Below, one piece after another: positions 1-8,093 of a stretch of DNA of 64,000 nucleotides. The translations under genes were made by a program, and so were the position numbers. Source of the stretch: Staphylococcus simulans (GTDB taxonomy: Bacteria > Bacillota > Bacilli > Staphylococcales > Staphylococcaceae); NCBI RefSeq assembly GCF_003043455.1, contig NZ_PZGG01000002.1, positions 1 to 64,000 on the forward strand, written 5' to 3'. The notes beneath the pieces were generated by a model that saw nothing but the letters and a program-made list of their open reading frames with translations, was not told the DNA's origin and did not search any database. Positions within the stretch are counted from its first letter, which is position 1. Each line of letters opens with the position of its first letter.

Positions 1-186
1 ATTTTCACTTACTATCTATCTTATCAGTTTCTCCACTGTTATCAATGCTTTTCAAACTTTTTCAGGACAATTCTTATACAATGATATGCTATTCCCTAAT
101 ATAAAATGTATTTTTTCTCTCTTTATTTCCATTAACTCTTTTACTCCACGCATTTTTAATCTTGTTTATATTTTTCTCAAACAAAA

Positions 187-233
187 AAGAGCACTGACTT
201 CAAACTGTTTTTACAGTCAGAATCAATGCTCTT
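187..233 (-). terminator. terminator after nrdF
   Basis: A nested inverted repeat (AGAGCA with TGCTCT, inner CTGACT with AGTCAG) is followed on the minus strand by a run of T. It lies just after the nrdF stop and ends the nrdIEF operon. Bases 1-186 upstream show no gene or clear site. Confidence 0.85.
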
Positions 234-247
234 CAAAATAATATTAT

Positions 248-1222
248 TTATTTTTCATCATCAAAAATAAAGTCTTCATCACGCAATGCTTCTACGTTTA
301 ACGCTAATGTATAGCCGTCACCTTTAACTGAGAAGAAGTCGTGGTTTTTCGTAGACGTATCTAATGCGTTTTCGATAATTGGGTTGAATTCGCGTTCTTC
401 GAAGTAAGGTTCGAAACCTAAGTTAGATAATGCTTTGTTTCCGTTATAACGTACATAATTTAATACATCATCAGTTAAACCGATTTGATCATATAGTGAG
501 TGTGTATAAGAAACTTCGTTTTTGTATAACTCATCTAATAGTTTATACATTTCTTGATCTGCACGTTGTTTTTCATTTTCTGAGAGTTCATTACGCATTT
601 GTTGTGCATCTAAACCTGTGAACACACCGTGGATAGACTCATCTAATAAAATTTTACGGATAATTTCACCAGATGTTGTCATACGACCTTGTCCAGCAAG
701 ATAAAGTGGATAGTAGAATCCAGAATAGAATAAGAATGTTTCTAAGAACACACTAGATACACGTGCCATATATTGATCATATACTGATGCATCTTTTCTC
801 CATAGTTTATGGTAGTTGCCCACAATTTTATCTGATTTGAATTTTAAATGTGGTTCTTCAAGTACCCATGTATCTAATAAATAGTTAGTCTCACTAGATG
901 GTAATAACGTTGTGAAAATGTGAGAATAACTTTTCGCATGGATTTGTTCCATCATACCCATAAATGAGTATACAGCTTTTTTACGTAAATCTTTCGTATG
1001 CATCATGACTAAAGGCATGCCGTCATCAGCTTGATGTGTATCTAAACCTGTTAAACCTGCAAGTGCCTTCTTAAATGTATCTTGTTCTTCTGGTGTTAAT
1101 GTTTTCCAACTCGCAATATCTTTAGAAACTTTAAATTCAGTTTCAACCCACATTTGGGAGATGTTTTGTCGCCAAAACATGTTTGTCATATCTTCTTGCG
1201 TGTTCCAATTGACAGCAATCAT
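248..1222 (-). CDS. nrdF: class Ib ribonucleotide reductase small subunit NrdF
   Basis: Beta subunit of the aerobic class Ib ribonucleotide reductase. It carries the dimetal tyrosyl-radical cofactor that NrdE needs to reduce NDPs to dNDPs in the cytoplasm. The ligand pattern is visible: D in LTGLDTHQ, E and H in MMEQIHAKSYSH next to the radical Tyr, E in ETFLFYSGF, and E and H in LLDESIHG. The 324 aa length fits the family. I start at the ATG giving MIAVNWNTQ, with GGGGA 11 nt upstream and agreement with staphylococcal NrdF; an ATG 18 bp further upstream has a poorer ribosome binding site. It is the last gene of nrdI-nrdE-nrdF, 112 bp after nrdE. Confidence 0.97.
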   Translation of the reverse strand: MIAVNWNTQEDMTNMFWRQNISQMWVETEFKVSKDIASWKTLTPEEQDTFKKALAGLTGLDTHQADDGMPLVMMHTKDLRKKAVYSFMGMMEQIHAKSYSHIFTTLLPSSETNYLLDTWVLEEPHLKFKSDKIVGNYHKLWRKDASVYDQYMARVSSVFLETFLFYSGFYYPLYLAGQGRMTTSGEIIRKILLDESIHGVFTGLDAQQMRNELSENEKQRADQEMYKLLDELYKNEVSYTHSLYDQIGLTDDVLNYVRYNGNKALSNLGFEPYFEEREFNPIIENALDTSTKNHDFFSVKGDGYTLALNVEALRDEDFIFDDEK

Positions 1223-1295
1223 CAAAGTGCATTTCCCCATTCTTGATTTTTAATTTTACTCGTTCAAATTCCGTTTAAAAATTTTATATGATTAG

Positions 1296-1322
1296 AGGAA
1301 CAACCTGATAAAGATTGTTCCT
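1296..1322 (-). other. intercistronic hairpin between nrdE and nrdF
   Basis: A perfect 8-bp inverted repeat (AGGAACAA with TTGTTCCT, 11-nt loop) lies in the nrdE-nrdF gap. No strong T run follows on the minus strand, so it is more likely an mRNA processing or stability element than a full terminator. That role is inference. Confidence 0.55.
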
Positions 1323-1334
1323 GGATAGGCTTCA

Positions 1335-3440
1335 TTAGATTGCGCAGCTTGTACATTCTTCTACGCTTAATAATTTGTTACGTGTATAATAAAGTGATTT
1401 TAGACCTTTATAGTGTGCATAAACATATAAACGTGCTAATTCACGTGTTGAAATTTCTGAGTTAACGTAAAGGATTGTTGAGATACCTTGGTCAACGTGT
1501 TGTTGAATCGTTGCGACTAAATCAATTAAACGCATTTGATCTGTATTGAATGCTGATTTGTAGAACCACATAGTTTGTGGTGATAAGAATGGCATTGGAT
1601 AGAATGTTTCTGCGTTGCCATACGTACGACGTTCGATTTGGTCAACAATCGGCATTACTGAGCTTGTTGCGTTTTGTACATAAGAAATACTTTGTGTTGG
1701 CGCAATCGCAAGACGGTAAGCGTGATATAAACCATATTGCTTAACATCTTCTGCTAAAGCTTTCCAATCTTCTGCAGTCGGAATTTCTAAACCTTCGAAT
1801 AAAGGTTTAACTTTTTCGTATTCAGGCACGATATCCGCTTCTGTATATTTCTCAAAGTATTTACCGCTCGCATAATCTGATTTCTCGAAGTCTTTATACG
1901 CTTCGCCACGTTCTTTCGCAATTTGCATTGAACGTTCGATTGAATAATAGTTCATCATCATGAAGAACACATTCGCAAAGTCTTTCGCTTCTTCAGATTC
2001 ATAACCGATTTGGTTCTTCGCAAGGTAACCATGCAAGTTCATTACACCTAAACCAACAGAGTGCAATTCACTGTTTGCTTTACGTACACCTGGTGCGTTT
2101 TGGATATTTGCTTCGTCACTTACAACTGTTAAAGCGTCCATACCTGTGTGTACAGAATCTCTGAATTTACCTGATTCCATCACATTGACAATGTTTAATG
2201 AACCTAAGTTACATGAAATGTCACGTTTAATTTCATCTTCAACACCATAGTCATTGATGACAGATGTTTCTTGTAATTGGAAGATTTCAGTACATAAGTT
2301 ACTCATTTTGATTTGACCGATGTTTGAGTTTGCATGTACTTTGTTTGCGTTATCTTTAAACATTAAGTAAGGATAACCTGATTGTAATTGCGTTTGTGCA
2401 ATCGTATTTAACATTTCACGTGCATCTTTTTTACGTTTTAAGATGTTTGGATTTTCAACCATTTCATCATAGTATTTCTCAAGATCGATATCATCTAATG
2501 TCACACCATATTCATTGTAAACCGTATGTGGTGCGAACATATAGAAGTCTTTACCTTCTTTTGCAAGTTCAAAGAATTTAGCAGGTACAATTAAGCCTGT
2601 TGAAATTGTTGATAAACGGATATCTTCGTCCGCGTTAACTTTCTTAGTATCTAAGAATTCTTCAACGTCATAGTGGAAGATATTTAGGTAAACAGCACCA
2701 GCACCTGGTCTTTGACCTAATTGGTCTGCATAGCTGAAGCCGCCTTCAAGTGATTTCGCTACAGGTAATACGCCTTTTGCGACACCTTTGATACCTTTGA
2801 TTGCTTCACCGCGTGCACGAAGTTTAGATAAGTTAATTGCGACACCGCCGCCGATTTTACTTAATTGTTTCGCTGTTGAATCAATAAAGTTGATAGAGTT
2901 TAAGCTGTCATCTACTTCTAATAAGAAACATGATACAAGCTCACCTCTACGTGCACGACCTGCGTTTAAGAATGTTGGTGTTGCAGGTTGGTAGCGTTGT
3001 TCAATCATAGATGAAATAAACTGTTTCGCTTGTGCTTTATCGCCATCTGCTAGATAAAGCGCAACAATTGTCACGTGTTGTGTATAGTCTTCTAAATATT
3101 GTTTTTTATCATTTGTTTTTAATGCATAATCTTTGAAGAATTTACTTGCTGACATATAGCTCGCAAATGTAAATGGAATGCTGCGTGCATATTCAGTAAT
3201 TTCTTTTAAGTCTTCTTCACTATATGTTTGGAATACATCTACATAGAAATCATTATCTACAAGATAGTGCAAACGTTCGATTTCTGAATCGAAATAAATC
3301 GTATGATCTTTGATTTCTTCTAAATAAACTTCTAGCGCTTCTTGGTCTTTTTCTAAGCTGAAGAAACCATTTTCTTTACGCTTTGTAACCTCGTTATTTA
3401 ACTCAATATGATTGTACTGCTTTTCGTTCATAGTCTTCAT
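1335..3440 (-). CDS. nrdE: class Ib ribonucleotide reductase large subunit NrdE
   Basis: Catalytic alpha subunit of the class Ib ribonucleotide reductase; it reduces ribonucleoside diphosphates using the radical made in NrdF and electrons from an NrdH-type redoxin. At 701 aa it is full length. Visible residues are the active-site cysteines in [10 protein letters not shown] and SCNLGSLNI, the thiyl-radical motif MSNLCTEI with its Asn, Cys and Glu, and the C-terminal redox pair in ECTSCAI. An N-terminal ATP-cone activity domain is not evident, as usual for NrdE. Its start lies inside the 3' end of nrdI (38 bp overlap), which suggests translational coupling. Confidence 0.98.
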   Translation of the reverse strand: MKTMNEKQYNHIELNNEVTKRKENGFFSLEKDQEALEVYLEEIKDHTIYFDSEIERLHYLVDNDFYVDVFQTYSEEDLKEITEYARSIPFTFASYMSASKFFKDYALKTNDKKQYLEDYTQHVTIVALYLADGDKAQAKQFISSMIEQRYQPATPTFLNAGRARRGELVSCFLLEVDDSLNSINFIDSTAKQLSKIGGGVAINLSKLRARGEAIKGIKGVAKGVLPVAKSLEGGFSYADQLGQRPGAGAVYLNIFHYDVEEFLDTKKVNADEDIRLSTISTGLIVPAKFFELAKEGKDFYMFAPHTVYNEYGVTLDDIDLEKYYDEMVENPNILKRKKDAREMLNTIAQTQLQSGYPYLMFKDNANKVHANSNIGQIKMSNLCTEIFQLQETSVINDYGVEDEIKRDISCNLGSLNIVNVMESGKFRDSVHTGMDALTVVSDEANIQNAPGVRKANSELHSVGLGVMNLHGYLAKNQIGYESEEAKDFANVFFMMMNYYSIERSMQIAKERGEAYKDFEKSDYASGKYFEKYTEADIVPEYEKVKPLFEGLEIPTAEDWKALAEDVKQYGLYHAYRLAIAPTQSISYVQNATSSVMPIVDQIERRTYGNAETFYPMPFLSPQTMWFYKSAFNTDQMRLIDLVATIQQHVDQGISTILYVNSEISTRELARLYVYAHYKGLKSLYYTRNKLLSVEECTSCAI

Positions 3441-3804
3441 ATAAATGCCCCACCTTATCTTTAAACTCTTCTACGTCTTTTTTTGTACCTTGTACTTCAA
3501 ATTTCATTAATAGCGGAACGAGATATTCTCGAGAAATGGTCTCGCTGGCTTTCGCAAAGTTTTGCCCCCAGTTACGGTTACCGCTGCCGACCACTGCTCT
3601 GATCATGTTTCCGTTATGACTTAAAAATGTTTTGACAACATCTGGCACTTCTCCAAAACCGATTGTACTAGTGACCAATACATAAGGCTCGTCCAAGCGC
3701 ACATCCGCGCAGTTATCATTTGTAATCTCTAAAGTGTCCTCAAATTCAGTTCTTGCAACAAATCGTTTCACGTTACCAGTAAATGAAAAATATACTACCT
3801 TCAT
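3403..3804 (-). CDS. nrdI: flavodoxin-like NrdI
   Basis: Small FMN protein (133 aa) that supplies the oxidant for assembling the dimanganese tyrosyl-radical cofactor of NrdF. The N-terminal strand and phosphate loop [16 protein letters not shown] and the later GSGNRNWG stretch fit the NrdI family. An ATG 42 bp further upstream is in frame, but the chosen ATG has GGGTGA at good spacing and gives the family length. First gene of the nrdIEF operon, transcribed from a promoter about 415 bp upstream and preceded by a structured leader with a terminator-like hairpin. Confidence 0.96.
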   Translation of the reverse strand: MKVVYFSFTGNVKRFVARTEFEDTLEITNDNCADVRLDEPYVLVTSTIGFGEVPDVVKTFLSHNGNMIRAVVGSGNRNWGQNFAKASETISREYLVPLLMKFEVQGTKKDVEEFKDKVGHLYEDYERKAVQSY

Positions 3805-3875
3805 TGAATCACCCGCTTTCTTACAAAGAACGCGCTTAATCGTCACATAGCGTCATGCACATATTATTCATAATT

Positions 3876-3945
3876 AAAAAACATGCCAGGCTGCCGTACT
3901 GGTATTGCTGTTTCTAAAAAGAAGTTGTGACTGCTGCATGTTTTT
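3876..3945 (-). terminator. intrinsic terminator/attenuator in the nrdI leader
   Basis: On the minus strand AAAAACATGC pairs with GCATGTTTTT across about 49 nt (itself foldable) and ends in six Ts, about 70 nt before the nrdI ATG. It lies inside the predicted 5' untranslated region, after the promoter and before the first gene, so it looks like conditional termination. The extra CAG/CTG pairing above the stem needs a two-base bulge. Confidence 0.65.
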
Positions 3946-3960
3946 AGTTTATTTCGATAT

Positions 3961-4145
3961 GTTGATGCATTGCTCCCTGCCACTACATATTGTGTTGGCA
4001 TATTTTCAACCGAGTATTCCTTCACAATACTCTTATCCATATAAGAACAATTATTTTTGTTTCAGTTTGTTTAGACATTACTTGTCATCACAAGATTGAA
4101 TACGATTTCCTATCTTTACAGACAAACACGGTTAATCCCCTAACC
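3961..4145 (-). ncRNA. structured nrdIEF leader RNA (unrecognised)
   Basis: Between the nrd promoter and the leader terminator the minus strand holds a chain of inverted repeats: GTTGA/TCAAC enclosing TGCCA/TGGCA (3961-4010), GAGTATT/AATACTC (4012-4032), TCTTAT/ATAAGA (4031-4046), CTTGT/ACAAG (4081-4094), and GTTTGT/ACAAAC enclosing that last hairpin. GGTTA/TAACC lies further upstream (about 4131-4146). Two neighbouring stems share 2 nt, so they may compete. I do not recognise it as a cobalamin, T-box or other named riboswitch. A regulatory RNA controlling the downstream terminator is an inference from this arrangement. Confidence 0.5.
4081..4097. repeat. 17-bp repeat with internal dyad, copy 1
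   Basis: CTTGTCATCACAAGATT, with internal inverted repeat CTTGT/ACAAG, recurs exactly at 4453-4469. This copy lies within the predicted nrdI leader. Confidence 0.75.
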
Positions 4146-4221
4146 TATCTGTTCATCTTGCAAAATCTGTGTGAAATTGCCATAAAGTAGTGAAATATAA
4201 TTTTCTTATTTTTGGACTCGA

Positions 4222-4269
4222 CCACAATATATAGTGTTAGGTTCCGTTCTTCAATACTATATTATGTGA
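4222..4269 (-). promoter_or_regulatory. nrdIEF promoter with two NrdR boxes
   Basis: Minus-strand promoter: -35 TTGAAG at 4249-4254, 17-bp spacer, -10 TATATT at 4226-4231. Two NrdR-like boxes overlap it. The one at 4222-4237 matches the core of acaCwAtATaTwGtgt completely; a weaker one lies at 4254-4269. Their centres are 32 bp apart, about three helical turns, as usual for paired NrdR boxes. NrdR is the ATP/dATP-sensing repressor of ribonucleotide reductase genes; its gene is not in the window. Confidence 0.85.
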
Positions 4270-4452
4270 TTCATTATACCGAACACCTATTATAATTTCA
4301 AAGAGATTCACACCTGAAAATTTTCTTTAATTTTGTCAAAATTGATGAAAGTAGCGTCATCTCTATGCTTGACGTTCTTAATTTTTCCCAAAAATCATTT
4401 TAAAATAAAAAATTGTAATTTTGCTCTTGATTTTTTGAGAATTTGTGTACCG

Positions 4453-4469
4453 CTTGTCATCACAAGATT
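4453..4469. repeat. 17-bp repeat with internal dyad, copy 2
   Basis: Second exact copy of CTTGTCATCACAAGATT, upstream of the nrd promoter and about 220 bp before the EamA gene that runs the other way. The rest of 4270-4688 is AT-rich with no gene or other site I can support. Confidence 0.75.
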
Positions 4470-4688
4470 CCGTTGATTTGCGTCATGAAAGGCTTAACAC
4501 AATTTATTCATCAACACAAAATAATCATTCCTTTCAGTTAGTGACGTGTCATTCAATTTAGAATATAGAACGTATGTTCGTTTTCTAGTATACCACGCTC
4601 ATTTTCTTTAGCAAGTCTATATAGGCACTTATTTCTATATATGCTAAGATGATATACGTTAAGTTTTGAGGAAAGTTGAGGAAAGTAT

Positions 4689-5576
4689 ATGGATCCAAAA
4701 ATAAAAGGAATCATTGCGATACTTGTTTCAGCTGTAGGGTTCAGCTTTATGTCCCTATTTTTCAGACTCGCTGGTGATTTACCTGTCTTCCAGAAATCAC
4801 TCGCTAGAAACTTAGTCGCAATGCTTATTCCACTGTATTTCTTATATAAATACAAACAGCCCATGTTTGGTAAATTAAGCAGTCAACCCTTATTAATCGC
4901 ACGTTCGACACTTGGTTTAATCGGTGTCTTGCTCAATATTTATGCTATCGATCATATGCTGTTAAGTGACGCAGATACATTGATGAAACTCAATCCTTTC
5001 TGGACGATTTTACTCAGCATGATTTTCTTACATGAGAAAATACGTAAATATCAAATTACAGCGATGTTGGTCGCAATTGTAGGTATGTTGTTTGTCGTAC
5101 AACCACAATTCTCTTCAGAAATGATTCCAGGTATCGTTGGATTATTTTCAGGTATTTTCGCCGCATCAGCTTATACTTGTGTACGTGCATTAAGTACAAG
5201 AGAAGCACCTTATACAATTGTCTTTTACTTCTCTTTCTTCTCAATTGTTGCTTTAATTCCATTCGTTATCTTTACGTATGTACCGATGTCAGGTCTGCAA
5301 ATGATTTATTTAGTCGGAGCTGGCTTGTCAGCAGCTGTCGGCCAAATCGGAATTACATTAGCATATAGTTTTGCACCTGCAAAAGACATTTCAATCTTTA
5401 CGTATGCTTCCATTATCTTCACAGCATTAATGGGTATTGTCATTTTCGGAGAATCGCCAGATTTATATGCTACACTAGGATATGTCATTATTATCAGTGC
5501 CAGCTACTATATGTTCGAAAAAGCACGTAGACAAAGCAGAAAACCAACACAATCGTCTCATAGAGGAGGAAAATAA
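4689..5576 (+). CDS. EamA/DMT-family membrane transporter
   Basis: A 295-aa integral membrane protein with about ten hydrophobic segments in two five-helix repeats, typical of the drug/metabolite transporter (EamA) family of the cytoplasmic membrane. The start ATG follows a GAGGAAAG ribosome binding site. It ends in a basic tail (KARRQSRK) and is followed after 2 bp by queF, with the queF ribosome binding site inside its last codons, so the two are co-transcribed. The substrate is unknown. Coupling to queF suggests a queuosine-related compound, but this is inference only, since EamA proteins carry many different metabolites. Confidence 0.9.
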   Translation: MDPKIKGIIAILVSAVGFSFMSLFFRLAGDLPVFQKSLARNLVAMLIPLYFLYKYKQPMFGKLSSQPLLIARSTLGLIGVLLNIYAIDHMLLSDADTLMKLNPFWTILLSMIFLHEKIRKYQITAMLVAIVGMLFVVQPQFSSEMIPGIVGLFSGIFAASAYTCVRALSTREAPYTIVFYFSFFSIVALIPFVIFTYVPMSGLQMIYLVGAGLSAAVGQIGITLAYSFAPAKDISIFTYASIIFTALMGIVIFGESPDLYATLGYVIIISASYYMFEKARRQSRKPTQSSHRGGK

Positions 5577-5578
5577 AC

Positions 5579-6082
5579 ATGTCACAACAAGGCAGAAGCA
5601 AAGAAGATTTAGAAGATCTTACATTGCTTGGTAATCAAAATAACCAATATGACTTTAATTATCGTCCAGATGTGTTAGAGTCTTTCGATAATAAACATCA
5701 AGGACGCGACTATTTTGTAAAATTTAATTGCCCTGAATTTACGTCATTATGTCCGATTACAGGACAACCAGATTTCGCTACAATCTATATTTCATATATT
5801 CCGAATGTCAAAATGGTAGAATCTAAATCATTGAAACTTTATTTATTCAGTTTTAGAAACCATGGTGATTTCCACGAAGATTGTATGAATATCATTATGA
5901 ATGACTTAATTGAATTAATGGATCCGCATTATATTGAAGTTTGGGGGAATTTTACGCCACGTGGCGGCATTTCTATCGACCCTTATACAAACTATGGTCG
6001 TCCAGATTCTAAGTATGAAAAAATGGCTGAATATCGCATGATGAATCACGATTTATATCCTGAAAAGATAGATAATAGATAA
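5579..6082 (+). CDS. queF: NADPH-dependent 7-cyano-7-deazaguanine reductase QueF
   Basis: Reduces preQ0 (7-cyano-7-deazaguanine) to preQ1, the last free-base step before insertion into tRNA for queuosine. This is the short single-domain type (167 aa) with the catalytic Cys58 in [12 protein letters not shown] and Asp65 next to it, and the QueF motif [21 protein letters not shown] split around the family Glu and His. Second gene of a two-gene unit after the EamA transporter. The genes that make preQ0 (queC, queD, queE) lie 19 kb away in this window. Confidence 0.97.
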   Translation: MSQQGRSKEDLEDLTLLGNQNNQYDFNYRPDVLESFDNKHQGRDYFVKFNCPEFTSLCPITGQPDFATIYISYIPNVKMVESKSLKLYLFSFRNHGDFHEDCMNIIMNDLIELMDPHYIEVWGNFTPRGGISIDPYTNYGRPDSKYEKMAEYRMMNHDLYPEKIDNR

Positions 6083-6100
6083 TTGCAGATTCACTTGAAG

Positions 6101-6131
6101 AACAACCTGATTAAATTCGGGTTGTTTTTTA
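6101..6131 (+). terminator. terminator after queF
   Basis: AACAACC pairs with GGTTGTT and is followed by a T run, just after the queF stop. Confidence 0.85.
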
Positions 6132-6189
6132 TTTTGTGGGAAGCGGATTCATAACTTTTTATTGTAAGAATGTAAAAGGTATCTTCATT

Positions 6190-6204
6190 AATTTTCAGAA
6201 TTTT
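6190..6204 (+). promoter_or_regulatory. CodY box upstream of first POT transporter
   Basis: AATTTTCAGAATTTT matches the CodY consensus AATTTTCWGAAAATT at 13 of 15 positions, 60 bp before the start codon. CodY represses peptide uptake genes when branched-chain amino acids and GTP are high. Confidence 0.6.
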
Positions 6205-6263
6205 CTTGTATATGCACTTTTAATAGCTTAAAATTATTTTAAGTCATTCTTAGGGGGAAATTT

Positions 6264-7787
6264 ATGAACAAGAAACAATATACACGCGAAGAAGTCATTC
6301 AAAGCACACCACGAACTGGTTTCTTTGGTCATCCGAAGGGATTAAGCACCTTATTCTTTACTGAGTTTTGGGAGAGATTCAGTTACTATGGTATGAAAGC
6401 CATTTTAGTTTACTACCTGTATTATTCTGTGGCTAAAGGCGGGTTCGGCCTAGACGAATCTGTAGCCATGCAGATTGTTGCCTTATACGGGACGTTAATC
6501 TATATGTCTGGTGTAATCGGGGGCTGGATTGCTGACCGAATCACAGGTACACAACACGCCGTGTTCTTTGGCGGTATTCTCATTATGTTCGGTCACATCA
6601 TTTTAAGCTTACCAGGCAGTTTAACCGCCGTTATGATTGCTTTATTACTTTTGATTATCGGGACAGGTTTATTAAAACCAAACATTTCTACAACAGTTGG
6701 CGAATTATACGACAAAAACGACAATCGTGTAGATGCAGCTTTTACCATTTTCTACATGGGGATTAACTTAGGTGCCTTAATTTCACCTATTTTAACAGGT
6801 TACTTGCAAACACGTGTCGGTTTCCATGCTGGTTTCGCCACAGCAGCCATCGGGATGTTTATCGGTTTAGTTGTTTACTGGTCTAAACGTAAGAAGTATT
6901 TAAACTTAGCAGGGTTATCTGTACATAATCCATTAACAAAAGAAGATACTAAGAAATTCTCTTTAATTGCTTTAGCCATCGTAGCAGCATTCGCAATTTA
7001 TTTAATCATTTTAAAATCATTCAATGCATTAACAATCGAAAACTTCAGTTTATTAGTTACATTTATCGGTATTGCGTTACCGATTTATATCGTAATTTAC
7101 ATGCTTGTCAGCAAGAAAGTGACACCAGAAGAAAAATCTCGTGTCGGCAGTTATGTACCGTTATACATCACGTCTGTAGCTTTCTGGATGATCCAAGAAC
7201 AAGGGTCTACTATCTTGGCAAACTTTGCAGATAAGAAAACAGAATTAAGCCTAGCTAAATTAACAGGTGGCGCGATTAACTTTGATATTCCAGCCGCTTG
7301 GTTCCAATCATTAAACCCTATCTTTATCGTTGCGTTAGCACCACTTTTTGCGATGATGTGGGTCAAACTCGGCAAACATAACCCGCCTACTGTAATCAAA
7401 TTTGCATTAGGTGCGATTATCGGTGGGGTTTCTTACTTAATTATGGTAGTTCCTTTAGCAGGAGGCTTAGCACCGGGTGAACTGATTCACCCTATCTGGT
7501 TAGTTCTAAGCTTCTTATTAATCACAATCGGTGAGTTATGTATCTCACCTGTCGGTCTAGCCACTACAACAAAACTTGCGCCATATGCGTTTACAGCGCA
7601 AATGATGAGCTTATGGATGTTAAGTAATGCGACTGCACAGGGTCTCAATGCGCAGCTTGTAGTCATCTACGCTAAAATGGATTCAGGTCAATACTTCTTA
7701 TACTCTGGCTTATTAACATTAGCTATCGGGGTATTGCTTGTGATTATTTCACCATTTGTACGTCGTGCAATGAAAGGTATCCACTAA
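6264..7787 (+). CDS. dtpT: POT/PTR family proton-dependent di/tripeptide transporter
   Basis: A 507-aa protein with about 14 hydrophobic segments, in the proton-dependent oligopeptide transporter family. It imports di- and tripeptides across the cytoplasmic membrane. The signature FWERFSYYGM (ExxERF motif for proton coupling) lies near residue 33, preceded by the usual GFFGHPKGL. The start ATG follows TAGGGGG. A second, diverged paralogue follows 306 bp later with its own promoter region and terminator. The gene symbol applies to the family; which paralogue matches S. aureus DtpT is not decided here. Confidence 0.93.
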   Translation: MNKKQYTREEVIQSTPRTGFFGHPKGLSTLFFTEFWERFSYYGMKAILVYYLYYSVAKGGFGLDESVAMQIVALYGTLIYMSGVIGGWIADRITGTQHAVFFGGILIMFGHIILSLPGSLTAVMIALLLLIIGTGLLKPNISTTVGELYDKNDNRVDAAFTIFYMGINLGALISPILTGYLQTRVGFHAGFATAAIGMFIGLVVYWSKRKKYLNLAGLSVHNPLTKEDTKKFSLIALAIVAAFAIYLIILKSFNALTIENFSLLVTFIGIALPIYIVIYMLVSKKVTPEEKSRVGSYVPLYITSVAFWMIQEQGSTILANFADKKTELSLAKLTGGAINFDIPAAWFQSLNPIFIVALAPLFAMMWVKLGKHNPPTVIKFALGAIIGGVSYLIMVVPLAGGLAPGELIHPIWLVLSFLLITIGELCISPVGLATTTKLAPYAFTAQMMSLWMLSNATAQGLNAQLVVIYAKMDSGQYFLYSGLLTLAIGVLLVIISPFVRRAMKGIH

Positions 7788-7809
7788 TACAAAATCAATC
7801 AAATTCAGT

Positions 7810-7840
7810 CTGAAATTCTTCAAGGATTTCAGGCTTTTTT
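7810..7840 (+). terminator. terminator after first POT transporter
   Basis: CTGAAAT pairs with ATTTCAG, followed by six Ts. Confidence 0.85.
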
Positions 7841-7977
7841 ATATGGTCAATTTTTCACTTTCACTTTTTTGCCATATTTCAACCCACACACTTTATCGCA
7901 CTTTCTCCAGTAAGTTTCTCCCTCAAACTACGCCTTTTCTTCTAATTATGCTTGATTAATCGCATTTTATATCTTAT

Positions 7978-8018
7978 TCTTTTCTGAAAATTGTCAATAT
8001 TTTTATTTTTAGAAAATT
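7978..8018 (+). promoter_or_regulatory. two CodY boxes upstream of second POT transporter
   Basis: TCTTTTCTGAAAATT (7978-7992) and TATTTTTAGAAAATT (8004-8018) each match the CodY consensus at 13 of 15 positions and lie 26 bp apart, start to start. Tandem boxes suggest tight CodY control. The rest of the 306-bp gap holds the terminator above and AT-rich DNA. Confidence 0.6.
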
Positions 8019-8093
8019 ATTGAAACTCTCTTTTTTACATAGTAGAATCGAATATAATCCACTCCGTTATAGGATAGAAAGGTCGGGGTTAGT

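Noticed and set aside
3905-4190. Short open frames on the plus strand within the nrd leader region (64 and 66 codons)
   Set aside because: They lack ribosome sites and have low-quality composition; the region is better explained as the untranslated leader of nrdI on the other strand.
3840-4220. Cobalamin or T-box riboswitch before nrdI
   Set aside because: No B12-box-like block and no T-box AGGGTGGNACCGCG sequence were found, although the leader is structured.
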